Below, in pieces: positions 32,915 to 39,997 of a stretch of DNA of 64,000 bases. Position numbers and translations under genes: made by a program. Each line of letters begins with the position of its first letter. Positions within the stretch are counted from its first letter, which is position 1. The notes under the pieces were generated by a model that worked only from the letters and a program-made list of their open reading frames with translations, did no database searches and was not told the DNA's origin. The stretch comes from Actinophytocola oryzae (GTDB taxonomy: Bacteria > Actinomycetota > Actinomycetes > Mycobacteriales > Pseudonocardiaceae), in contig NZ_SOCP01000020.1 in assembly GCF_004364325.1 (NCBI RefSeq), positions 62,001-126,000 on the forward strand, given 5' to 3'.

Positions 32915-34321
32915 ATGCGCACCAGACGAACCCTGCCGATCGTCGCCGGGCTGGTCGGTTCGCTGGCGCTCGCCCCGGGAACCGCCGGGGCACAACGAGA
33001 ACCACTGCTCGTCGACACCACGCTCGGCTATGTCTGCGGTGATGCCGGACCGGTCACGGCGCACGTGAGCGCCAGCTTTCCCGCGACGGGCGAGGTCGGC
33101 GAACCCGTCGAGCCGTCGCACGTCGGCGTGGACGTGACGGTCCCGGCCGCGGCGCTCGCGGGATTGCCGTCGGCGGCGTCGGTGACGTCGTTCGCGCGGC
33201 TCGAGGTGGCGTCGCAGACGTGGTCGGTCGCGTTGTCCGACCCGGTGCCGCTGACCGATCCCGTGACGCTCGGCGGCAGGGTCGCGGCGCAGGCTGTGAC
33301 CCCGGACAAGGCCGGTGACCTGGCCTTCACCGCGGGGGACCTGTCGGTGACGGTCACCGGGTACACGGCGGACGGCGCCCCGACCGAGCCGCCGACCGTC
33401 GACCTGACGTGCGTGCTCGATCCCTCGTCCACCGGCATGCTCGCCACGGTCCCGATCGCGGCGCCGGACGACACGACCGAGGTGCCCCCGCCGCCGCAGG
33501 ACCCGTCACAGCGTGCCCCGGAGTCACTGGCACCCGCGGCGGTTCCGGCGCCGGACTGGTGCTACCGGCTCTCCACCAAGTTCCCCGAAATCACCCCGGA
33601 CTACACGAGCGCCTTCTGCGCCTATCTGACCGGATATTCGAACGTCAAGAAGTTGGACGCGTCCGTGCTACAACCCGCGGCGCCGGTCAACATCGCCGCG
33701 ACGAATTTCATCCGTACCTGCCCGGAAGGCACCGGGGTGCTGTGCCAGAAAGCATTCGTGTATCCCTCGCAGGAGGGTGACGATCCCGACCTGAACGGTG
33801 AGGGAAAAATGCCGCCGGCGCGGGGATCGTTTTTCGGCTTCGGTTTCATTCCGACGACGGGAACCCTGCAGTTGACCCAGATCGGGCTGGCTGACGTGTA
33901 CCTGTGGTCGACCAGCAGGCCGCCGTACCAGGGCCTGACGACGGTCAGGGTGAAACTGTCCGCACAGATCCTCCCGACGATGCTGGACGAGACGACCGAC
34001 CCGCCGACGGTCAAGGTCGAAGGGCCGTCGGTCAACGGTGTCCCGCTGGACATCGGCCCGAACTGTCGCACCGCGCAACCCATCGACGGCGTGTTCACCG
34101 GCACCTACGACAGCTACTCCATCACGAAGGGCGGCGTGCTGAAGGGCACGGTGACGATCCCGCCGTTCACCGGCTGCGGGGTGACCGAGGACCTCGACCC
34201 CGTTTTCACCGGGCTGATCTCGGGCCCCGGCAACTTCGTGAAGCTCACCCAGGGCCCGGTGTGCACGGTCGGCGGCAACAACAACGGCTGTCCCCCGACG
34301 AAGCCAGAACCACAACGTTGA
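32915..34321 (+). CDS. Secreted protein, DUF6801-like N-terminal domain
   Basis: Protein of 468 aa with signal peptide (PIVAGLVGSLALAPGTAGA). The first mature domain (LLVDTTLGYVCGDAGPVTAHVSASFP... PTVDLTCVLDP) looks like the beta-sandwich DUF6801 found in actinobacterial surface proteins. After a Pro-rich linker comes a second domain with paired Cys (WCYRL, FCAYL, TCPEG, LCQKA) and a final GCGVTEDLD...CTVGG...GCPP. No enzyme motif. Follows the previous gene by 29 bp. Confidence 0.8.
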   Translation: MRTRRTLPIVAGLVGSLALAPGTAGAQREPLLVDTTLGYVCGDAGPVTAHVSASFPATGEVGEPVEPSHVGVDVTVPAAALAGLPSAASVTSFARLEVASQTWSVALSDPVPLTDPVTLGGRVAAQAVTPDKAGDLAFTAGDLSVTVTGYTADGAPTEPPTVDLTCVLDPSSTGMLATVPIAAPDDTTEVPPPPQDPSQRAPESLAPAAVPAPDWCYRLSTKFPEITPDYTSAFCAYLTGYSNVKKLDASVLQPAAPVNIAATNFIRTCPEGTGVLCQKAFVYPSQEGDDPDLNGEGKMPPARGSFFGFGFIPTTGTLQLTQIGLADVYLWSTSRPPYQGLTTVRVKLSAQILPTMLDETTDPPTVKVEGPSVNGVPLDIGPNCRTAQPIDGVFTGTYDSYSITKGGVLKGTVTIPPFTGCGVTEDLDPVFTGLISGPGNFVKLTQGPVCTVGGNNNGCPPTKPEPQR

Positions 34322-34340
34322 TTCTCTGAGAGGTGCGTCC

Positions 34341-35276
34341 ATGTCTCTGCGAAGAACCCTTTTCGTAGCGGCCGCCGCCGTGGTGGCCTCCGCGACCGCC
34401 CTCGTCATGCCGGCCGCCGCGCAGGCAGCCGCCGCACCGACCCTCGCCGGAGCGTGGGCGCCGCTCAACCGCTGCCCGGTCGACGCCCCGGCCATGCTCG
34501 CCGCGGACGGGGTGACGGTCGCCGCCGCGTGCCTGTCCTCCAGCGCGCCGTCCGGCACGATCAAGATCGGCTCGACCACCCTCACCACCGGCGCCACCGA
34601 CCTGCAACTCGGCCTGCTCAACCAGGGCGGGGTGTACACGGTCGTCGCGCCGGCGGCAGGCACCGTCGTCGGTGACCCGGTCGACATCCCCGGCGGTCTG
34701 CTGGGCCTCATGTGCCCGAGCGCCATCCCGTTCGTGACCGCCATCTGCCAGCAGCTGGCGAACAACCCGCTCAACCGGGTGACGGCGACCATCCAGTCCG
34801 CGGGCGCGCCGACCGACTTCAACCTCGCCAACGGTGTCGGCGTCGGGCAGCCGATCCTCACGCTGCCGGTGAAGATCAAGCTCGACAACCCGTTCCTCGG
34901 CTCGACCTGCTACATCGGGTCGAACTCGAACCCGATCGTGCTGAAGCCGGCGAACCTGACCAAGCCGACCGGCCGGGTCGTGCGCTTCAACGCGGACGGC
35001 ACCCCGAGCGCGACAGGTGAGCAGGGCTACCTGTCGGTGTCCGGCGCCGCCCAGGGTGACAGCACCTTCGCGGTGCCCCGCTCCAACGGCTGCGGCCTGC
35101 TCGGCATCCTGTCCGGCGCCGTCGACCTCAAGCAGGGACTGCCGTCCGCGGCAGGCGCGAACAACCTGGTCCTGAACGACGCCGTCACCAACCTCGGCGG
35201 CTTCCAGACCCCCCGCAACTTCGCGCCGACCGAGGGCCAGCAGCTGTCGAACCGCTGGCACGCGGCAGTGATCTGA
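34341..35276 (+). CDS. Secreted protein of unknown function
   Basis: Protein of 311 aa with signal peptide (SLRRTLFVAAAAVVASATALVMPAAAQA). The mature protein is rich in Ala/Pro/Asn with Cys at WAPLNRCPVD, AACLSS, MCPSA, ICQQL, TCYIG and GCGLL. It resembles secreted proteins often found near mce or cholesterol genes in Pseudonocardiales, but I cannot name a family. Start is supported by GAGAGGTG upstream. A strong terminator follows. Confidence 0.8.
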   Translation: MSLRRTLFVAAAAVVASATALVMPAAAQAAAAPTLAGAWAPLNRCPVDAPAMLAADGVTVAAACLSSSAPSGTIKIGSTTLTTGATDLQLGLLNQGGVYTVVAPAAGTVVGDPVDIPGGLLGLMCPSAIPFVTAICQQLANNPLNRVTATIQSAGAPTDFNLANGVGVGQPILTLPVKIKLDNPFLGSTCYIGSNSNPIVLKPANLTKPTGRVVRFNADGTPSATGEQGYLSVSGAAQGDSTFAVPRSNGCGLLGILSGAVDLKQGLPSAAGANNLVLNDAVTNLGGFQTPRNFAPTEGQQLSNRWHAAVI

Positions 35277-35291
35277 CCCGCTTCGTGAGAT

Positions 35292-35318
35292 GGGCCCCTT
35301 CGGTTCTCGAAGGGGCCC
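35292..35318. terminator. Bidirectional terminator between convergent genes
   Basis: Perfect 11-bp stem GGGCCCCTTCG/CGAAGGGGCCC with loop GTTCT, 16 bp after one stop and 7 bp before the other. Confidence 0.85.
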
Positions 35319-35324
35319 GTTCCT

Positions 35325-36548
35325 CTATCGCCGTTGGGTCGGAAGAGCCACTTCCTGCTCGCGGCGCCGAGGGGACGCCCGCAGCACCAGCTCCAGCTCG
35401 AACCGCTGGTGCGGGTCGTGCAGCAGCTGTCCGAGCGACTGTTCCAGCTGGCGCATCCGGTACCGCACGGTCTGCGGGTGCACGTCGAGCAGTGCGGCCA
35501 TGTCCGGGACGCTGCCCCGCACGTCCAGCCACGCCCGCAACGTCTCCAGCATCCGCTCGCGCTGCTTGACGGTCAGCGCACGCAGCGGTGCGAGCAGCCG
35601 GTCCCGCAGCGTCGCGAGCAGCCGGTCGTCCGAGTGCACCAGCACCGCCGACAGGTACTGCTCGCAGCGGATGACCTGCCGGTCCGGCAGCACCCCCTGC
35701 TGCGCGAGCGTCAACGCCTTGCGAGCCCAGCGCAGTGCGTACGCGGCCCCGTCGAGACGCACGCACGGCCCCACCGCGAGCCTGCACTGCGGCAGCGCCG
35801 CCCGGATCGCCGCCAGCCGGCCGTCGGTCACCTCGCCGGGCACCAGCAGGCGCGGCTCGATCCCGTCGAGGTCGGCGAGCACGTCGCCGTCCAGCGTCGG
35901 TTTCCGCTGGTTGTGGCCGGTGCCGGGCAGCGGGTGCACGGCGATCGGCGACACCTTCTCCGGGACGGGCCAGCTGATCAGCTGCGCCAGCTCCGCGACC
36001 GCGGCCGTCGGGGCGGGCGGGGTCTGCAGGAGCATGCCGAGCAGCCTGCGCCGCCACGTCTCCAGTGCCCCCGCCGAGGTCGCCTTCGCCTCCAGGTAGC
36101 CGTCCAGTGCCACCGAGGCCAGCTTGTCCATGTACGCGAACACGGCGTCCGCCAGCTGCGACATCACTGCGGAGGACAGCCCGTTCCGCTTGCCCAGCCG
36201 CATCATCCTGCGCCACGCGACCCGCGCGCCGATCCGGTAGGCGGCCTGCAGGTCGTCGAGGCTGCGGCCCTCACGCATCTCGTTCTGGCCGAGCTTCTGG
36301 TGCACCTCGTAGCACTTCTGCGCCGACGCGTCCGGGTTCGCGATCTGCTCGATGAACAGGGTCAGCGCGTGCTGCACCCCGGCTCTGATCGACTTGCCGT
36401 AAGGACCGTCCAGTGGCCGCGCGTAGTTGGGAATCTTCGCGCGGATCTCGTCGACGATCTCGGCGGCCAGGCTGGCCAGCTCCGGACGGAGAACGTCCGC
36501 GAGCGGTTTCGGCAGGACGTTGTTGTCGAGGCGGAACTCGACAGTCAT
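35325..36548 (-). CDS. PucR/CdaR-type transcriptional regulator
   Basis: Protein of 407 aa. The N-terminal 170 residues are helical with RPELASLAAEIVDEIRAKIPNYA and REGRSLDDLQAAYRIGARVAWRRM, the RsbRD/GGDEF-like module common in actinobacterial PucR proteins. The C-terminal PucR-type helix-turn-helix has LLETLRAWLDVRGSVPDMAALLDVHPQTVRYRMRQLEQSLG. ATG 36548 chosen for AAGGGGG 6 nt upstream. It points toward the mce/secreted block and could regulate it or itself; the ligand is unknown. Confidence 0.9.
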   Translation of the reverse strand: MTVEFRLDNNVLPKPLADVLRPELASLAAEIVDEIRAKIPNYARPLDGPYGKSIRAGVQHALTLFIEQIANPDASAQKCYEVHQKLGQNEMREGRSLDDLQAAYRIGARVAWRRMMRLGKRNGLSSAVMSQLADAVFAYMDKLASVALDGYLEAKATSAGALETWRRRLLGMLLQTPPAPTAAVAELAQLISWPVPEKVSPIAVHPLPGTGHNQRKPTLDGDVLADLDGIEPRLLVPGEVTDGRLAAIRAALPQCRLAVGPCVRLDGAAYALRWARKALTLAQQGVLPDRQVIRCEQYLSAVLVHSDDRLLATLRDRLLAPLRALTVKQRERMLETLRAWLDVRGSVPDMAALLDVHPQTVRYRMRQLEQSLGQLLHDPHQRFELELVLRASPRRREQEVALPTQRR

Positions 36549-36690
36549 GTGGTGCCCCCTTACGGGCCGCGCGCCTTCGAGCGGTGCACCTGGCTTATCG
36601 GATGATGCGTGCCTGATGTCACATCCGGACGGGGGCAAACAGGCGGTTTGTCAGGAAGGTGACAGGTTCCCGGTTACCAGTTGTCCTCGG

Positions 36691-36747
36691 TTGACAACTC
36701 TCACGCGCCGTATATCGTCTGAGGGGAATATTGTCATGGGACGATAT
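36691..36747 (+). promoter_or_regulatory. Promoter and operator-like inverted repeat of the SRPBCC/ArsR pair
   Basis: TTGACA (36691-36696) and TATCGT (36713-36718) are 16 bp apart. An inverted repeat ATATCGTC (36712-36719)/GACGATAT (36740-36747) overlaps the -10 and the start region, a good position for ArsR autorepression. Confidence 0.55.
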
Positions 36748-36760
36748 GCGGAGGTAGTTG

Positions 36761-37029
36761 ATGTTCGGCACCATGCGAAAGCGGCAGGATGGGCGTGTGG
36801 AACTGCGGTTCGAGAAGTGGTTCGCGCATCCGAGGTGCTTTCCTGCGACCCGCCTGTGCTCCTCGAGTACACCTGGGACACCGAGGTCCTCCGGTGGGAG
36901 CTGTCCGACGCGGAGGGCGGCACTCGTCTGGTATTCACCAACATCGTCGACGACGAGTCCACGGCCGCCGCGGTCGATCCCGGCTGGGACGTCGGCCTGA
37001 AGCGGCTGGCCGATGCGCTCGATCTTTGA
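36761..37029 (+). pseudogene. SRPBCC/AHSA1 domain gene, internal deletion with frameshift
   Basis: The N-terminus of a START-like (AHSA1) protein, MFGTMRKRQDGRVELRFEKWFAHP, begins at ATG 36761 with GGAGG 6 nt upstream. After about residue 24 the homology jumps, in another frame, to the family's C-terminal half: CDPPVLLEYTWDTEVLRWEL, LVFTNIVDDESTAAAVDPGWDVGL. Roughly 45-50 central residues are missing and the frame changes near 36834. No single frame gives a whole domain. The downstream ArsR gene overlaps its stop, the usual ArsR-SRPBCC pairing. Confidence 0.75.
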
Positions 37030-37321
37030 GGTGCTGGCGGAGCCGCACCGCCGCCGGATCCTGGAGCTGCTCCGCGTCCGCGAACACGCGGCGGGCGAGC
37101 TGGTCGACCTGCTCGGCATCGCGCAGCCGACGGTCTCCCAGCACCTGAAACTGTTGCGGGAACACGGCCTGGTGGTCGTCCGCCAGGACGCGCAGCGCCG
37201 CGTGTACCGCCTGAGTCCCGAGCCGCTGCGTGAGCTGGAGGCGTGGCTGGCTCCCTACCGCGTCCTGTGGGCCGACCGCCTGTCCGCGTTGTCCCGCCAC
37301 CTGGACGAGATGCCGGACTGA
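37013..37321 (+). CDS. ArsR-family transcriptional regulator
   Basis: Winged-helix repressor of 102 aa: FEVLAEPHRRRILELLRVREHAAGELVDLLGIAQPTVSQHLKLLREHGLVVVRQDAQRRVYRLSPEPL. No metal-binding CxC, so probably the non-metal type that is paired with SRPBCC proteins. It starts inside the 3' end of the broken SRPBCC gene. It probably binds the inverted repeat at 36712-36747. Confidence 0.92.
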   Translation: MRSIFEVLAEPHRRRILELLRVREHAAGELVDLLGIAQPTVSQHLKLLREHGLVVVRQDAQRRVYRLSPEPLRELEAWLAPYRVLWADRLSALSRHLDEMPD

Positions 37322-37354
37322 GCCGCTCGCGTTCGACCGGGCGGTGTGCTAGTA

Positions 37355-37370
37355 TCGAACAGGCGTTCGA
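37355..37370. promoter_or_regulatory. LexA (SOS) box upstream of imuA'
   Basis: TCGAACAGGCGTTCGA is an exact match to the actinobacterial SOS box TCGAAC-N4-GTTCGA, 49 bp before the imuA' ATG and next to a TAGTAT -10 candidate (37350-37355). Confidence 0.92.
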
Positions 37371-37419
37371 GTTATGCTGCCTTCCCCGCAGCGCCTGGTC
37401 GGGGAAGGGGTGCGTCCGA

Positions 37420-38280
37420 ATGCCGGCGTTGGGTGCGGTGTCGTCGCTGGCCACCTCCTGTGCGGTGGGGGTGGCCAGCGACCTCGCCAGGGCGCCTGCC
37501 GACCGGTCCCGGATGCTGCCCGTCCACCCCTCGCTGACGAGCCTGTTCCCGAGGGGCGGCTTGCGGCGGGGGAGCACGGTGGTCGTCCGCGGCTCGACGT
37601 CGCTGCTGTTCGCGCTGCTCGCGCAGGCCACCGAGACGGGCTCGTGGGCGGCACTCGTCGGCATGCCCGACCTCGGCCTGCGGGCCGCTTCGGAGCTGGG
37701 GGTCGCGGTGGACCACCTGGCGCTGGTCCGGCACCCGGGCGCCGACCTGCCGAAGGTGATCGCCGCACTGCTCGACGGCATGGACCTGGTCGCGGTGGAC
37801 CCGGCCCGTCTCACCGACTCCCAGATCCACCGCCTGTCCGCCAGGGCCCGCCACCGGGGCGCGGTGCTGGTGTCCACGGGCGCGTGGCCGGGCGCGGACC
37901 TCGAGCTGACCCGGGAGGTGGCCGGCTGGTCCGGTCTCGGCCAGGGGCACGGCACCCTGTCCAGCCGCGAGGTGCGCCTCCGCGTGCGGGGCAGAGGCGT
38001 CGCCACCCGTCCGGTGGGGGCGCGGCTCCGGCTCCCGGCGCAGGACGGTGCCGTCGCGGACCTGCCCGAAGCGGTCGAACCAGTCCGACCCGATGTCCCG
38101 CGAGGCGCCCCGGAACGGGGTGTCTCGGGCCTGCGAAGCTCCCGCCCTGACCCGGCGTGTCGCGACTCACTCCCACTTGACGCGCCGGGCGGGCGGACCG
38201 ATGCCTCGGGCGGCCCGTTCGCGACGCTCACCCCGTCGAACGGGCCGTTCGGGGCCCCTCTACCTGCGGAAGTGTCCTGA
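37420..38280 (+). CDS. imuA': ImuA'-like mutasome accessory protein
   Basis: RecA-fold-like accessory protein (286 aa) of the ImuA'-ImuB-DnaE2 translesion mutasome. It has the family pattern LTSLFPRGGLRRGSTVVVRGSTSLLFALLAQA, a degenerate Walker region lacking GKT, then WAALVGMPDLGLRAASELGV and GMDLVAVDPARLTDSQIHRLSARARHRGAVLVS. The last 80 residues are low-complexity and may be unstructured. ATG 37420 chosen because AAGGGG precedes it and the LexA box lies upstream. In mycobacteria ImuA' binds the ImuB C-terminus. Confidence 0.85.
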   Translation: MPALGAVSSLATSCAVGVASDLARAPADRSRMLPVHPSLTSLFPRGGLRRGSTVVVRGSTSLLFALLAQATETGSWAALVGMPDLGLRAASELGVAVDHLALVRHPGADLPKVIAALLDGMDLVAVDPARLTDSQIHRLSARARHRGAVLVSTGAWPGADLELTREVAGWSGLGQGHGTLSSREVRLRVRGRGVATRPVGARLRLPAQDGAVADLPEAVEPVRPDVPRGAPERGVSGLRSSRPDPACRDSLPLDAPGGRTDASGGPFATLTPSNGPFGAPLPAEVS

Positions 38281-38291
38281 GCCTGATCAGC

Positions 38292-38323
38292 TTGACGCTC
38301 CTGTTGTTCGAACGTATGTTCTA
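38292..38323 (+). promoter_or_regulatory. LexA-overlapped leaderless promoter of imuB
   Basis: TTGACG (38292-38297), 17-bp spacer, TATGTT (38315-38320), then 6 nt to the imuB ATG. The near-perfect SOS box TCGAACGTATGTTCTA (38308-38323) covers the -10, so LexA would block it directly. Confidence 0.85.
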
Positions 38324-38326
38324 CTC

Positions 38327-39892
38327 ATGCAGCGGATGCTCGTCGTGTGGTGCCCCGACTGGCCGGTGACGGCCGCCTCGGCGGCAGCGCGGCTCGCACC
38401 GCACCAGCCGGTCGCGGTGGTCGAGGCCAACCGCGTGGTGGCGTGCTCCGCGCAGGCCAGGGCCGAGGGCGTCCGGCGCGGCATGAAGCGCAGGGACGCG
38501 CAGGGCCGCTGCCCCGAGCTGGTCGTCTTCCCGGACGACCCGGTGCGCGACGCGCGGCTGTTCGAACCCGTCGCCGCCGCCGTCGAGGAGCTGGCCGTCG
38601 GCGTCGAGATCGTCAGGCCCGGCGTGGTCGCGGTCCCTGCCCGCGGCCCCGCCTCCTACTTCGGGGCGGAGGAACGCGCGGCCGAGCGCCTCATCGACCA
38701 GGTCGCCGACCGCACCGGCGCGGAGTGCCAGGTCGGCGTGGCCGACGGTCTCTTCGCGGCCATCCTCGCCGCCCGGCGCGGCGTGCTGGTGCCGCCGGAC
38801 GGGAGTCGCGAGTTCCTCGCCCCGCTCAGCGTCCGCGAGCTGCACCGCCCCGCGGAGGGACACCACCGCGCCGACCTCGTGGACCTGTTGCGCCGCCTGG
38901 GACTGCGCACCCTCGAGGCGTTCGCGCAGGTGCCGGAGAAGGACGTGTCCGCCCGCTTCGGGGCCGACGCCGTCGCCGCGCACCGCCTGGCACGCGGGCA
39001 GCAGGAGCGGCCGCCGTCCCGCCGCAAACCGCCGCCGGAGCTTGCGGTCACCGAGGAGCTCGACCCGCCGGTCGAGCGGGTCGACGCGGCCGCGTTCGTC
39101 GCACGCACCTTCGCCGACGCCTTCCACGCGGGCCTCGCCGCGCACGGCCTGGCCTGCACGCGTCTCGGCATCAGCGCCGTCACGGCCAACGGCGAGGAGC
39201 GCACGCGGGTCTGGCGCTGCGCGGAACCCCTGACCCCCGGCGGCATCGCCGACCGCGTCCGCTGGCAGCTCGACGGCTGGCTCTCCGGAGCGAACCGGCA
39301 GACGCAGGGCGGCCGGCCGACCGCGGGCATCACCCTGCTGCGCCTCGAACCCGTCGAGGTCGTCGAGGGGCACACGCTGCAGCTCGACCTGTGGCGCGGC
39401 GAGGGCCGCGCCGAGGCGGACGAGCGTGCCGCCCGCGCCATGGTCCACGTGCAGGGCCTGCTCGGCCCGGACGCCGTGGTCACGCCGGTGCTCGGCGGTG
39501 GCCGCGACCCGAACGAGGAGGTCCGGCTCGTCCCGTGGGGCGACGAGCGTTCCCCGCGCCGCGACCCCGACCCACCGTGGCCGGGTCGCCTGCCCGCCCC
39601 GTCCCCGGCGACCGTGTTCGCGAAGCCCCTGCCCGCCAAGGTGTTCGACGAGACGGGGGCCCGCGTCGACATCAGTGGCAGGCACGAGCTGACCGGCAGG
39701 CCGTGCCAGGTCTCGGTCGACGGTGGCAGGCCGCGCCGCGTCCGCGCCTGGGCGGGCCCGTGGGCCACGGACGCCCGCTGGTGGACCGAACCGTGCCGCC
39801 GGGCGCGCCTGCAGGTGCTGCTGGAGGAAGAGACCGCGCTGCTCCTGGTGCTTTCCGAGGAGCGGTGGACCGTGGAAGGGATCTACGACTGA
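38327..39892 (+). CDS. imuB: Y-family polymerase homologue ImuB
   Basis: Mutasome hub (521 aa): a Y-family-like protein that has lost catalytic acidic residues and connects DnaE2 and ImuA' to the sliding clamp. N-terminus MLVVWCPDWPV, then ANRVVACSAQARAEGVRRGMKRRDAQ and VGVADGLFAAILAARRG. A clamp-binding motif QLDLW is at 352-356, matching in place the QLPLW motif of M. tuberculosis ImuB. The C-terminal region (HELTGRPCQVSVDGGRPRRVRAWAGPW) matches the ImuB-specific end. Leaderless ATG 38327; ATG 38336 is possible. Confidence 0.93.
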   Translation: MQRMLVVWCPDWPVTAASAAARLAPHQPVAVVEANRVVACSAQARAEGVRRGMKRRDAQGRCPELVVFPDDPVRDARLFEPVAAAVEELAVGVEIVRPGVVAVPARGPASYFGAEERAAERLIDQVADRTGAECQVGVADGLFAAILAARRGVLVPPDGSREFLAPLSVRELHRPAEGHHRADLVDLLRRLGLRTLEAFAQVPEKDVSARFGADAVAAHRLARGQQERPPSRRKPPPELAVTEELDPPVERVDAAAFVARTFADAFHAGLAAHGLACTRLGISAVTANGEERTRVWRCAEPLTPGGIADRVRWQLDGWLSGANRQTQGGRPTAGITLLRLEPVEVVEGHTLQLDLWRGEGRAEADERAARAMVHVQGLLGPDAVVTPVLGGGRDPNEEVRLVPWGDERSPRRDPDPPWPGRLPAPSPATVFAKPLPAKVFDETGARVDISGRHELTGRPCQVSVDGGRPRRVRAWAGPWATDARWWTEPCRRARLQVLLEEETALLLVLSEERWTVEGIYD

Positions 39893-39996
39893 TGTCAGAG
39901 CGAAACGAGAGCGTCGAGGCCATCGACGACATGGACGGTCTCGACCTGCTCATCCCCGCCCCCCGGCGCTCGCAGGAGAACGCCGGAGTGCGGTGA
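39892..39996 (+). CDS. 34-aa ORF between imuB and dnaE2
   Basis: ATG 39892 overlaps the imuB stop (TGATG) and the stop is one base from the dnaE2 ATG. So it is placed exactly like a translated cistron in a coupled operon. The peptide is acidic in the middle (EAIDDMDGLDLLIPAP) with a basic end. GLDLL loosely resembles clamp-binding motifs. No homologue known to me. It may be a real micro-protein or just a coupling ORF. Confidence 0.5.
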   Translation: MSERNESVEAIDDMDGLDLLIPAPRRSQENAGVR

Positions 39997-39997
39997 G

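Noticed and set aside
36736..37029. 98-codon frame as an intact small gene
   Set aside because: Its N-terminus has no ribosome site and no similarity; the SRPBCC N-terminus lies in another frame with GGAGG, so a pseudogene fits better.
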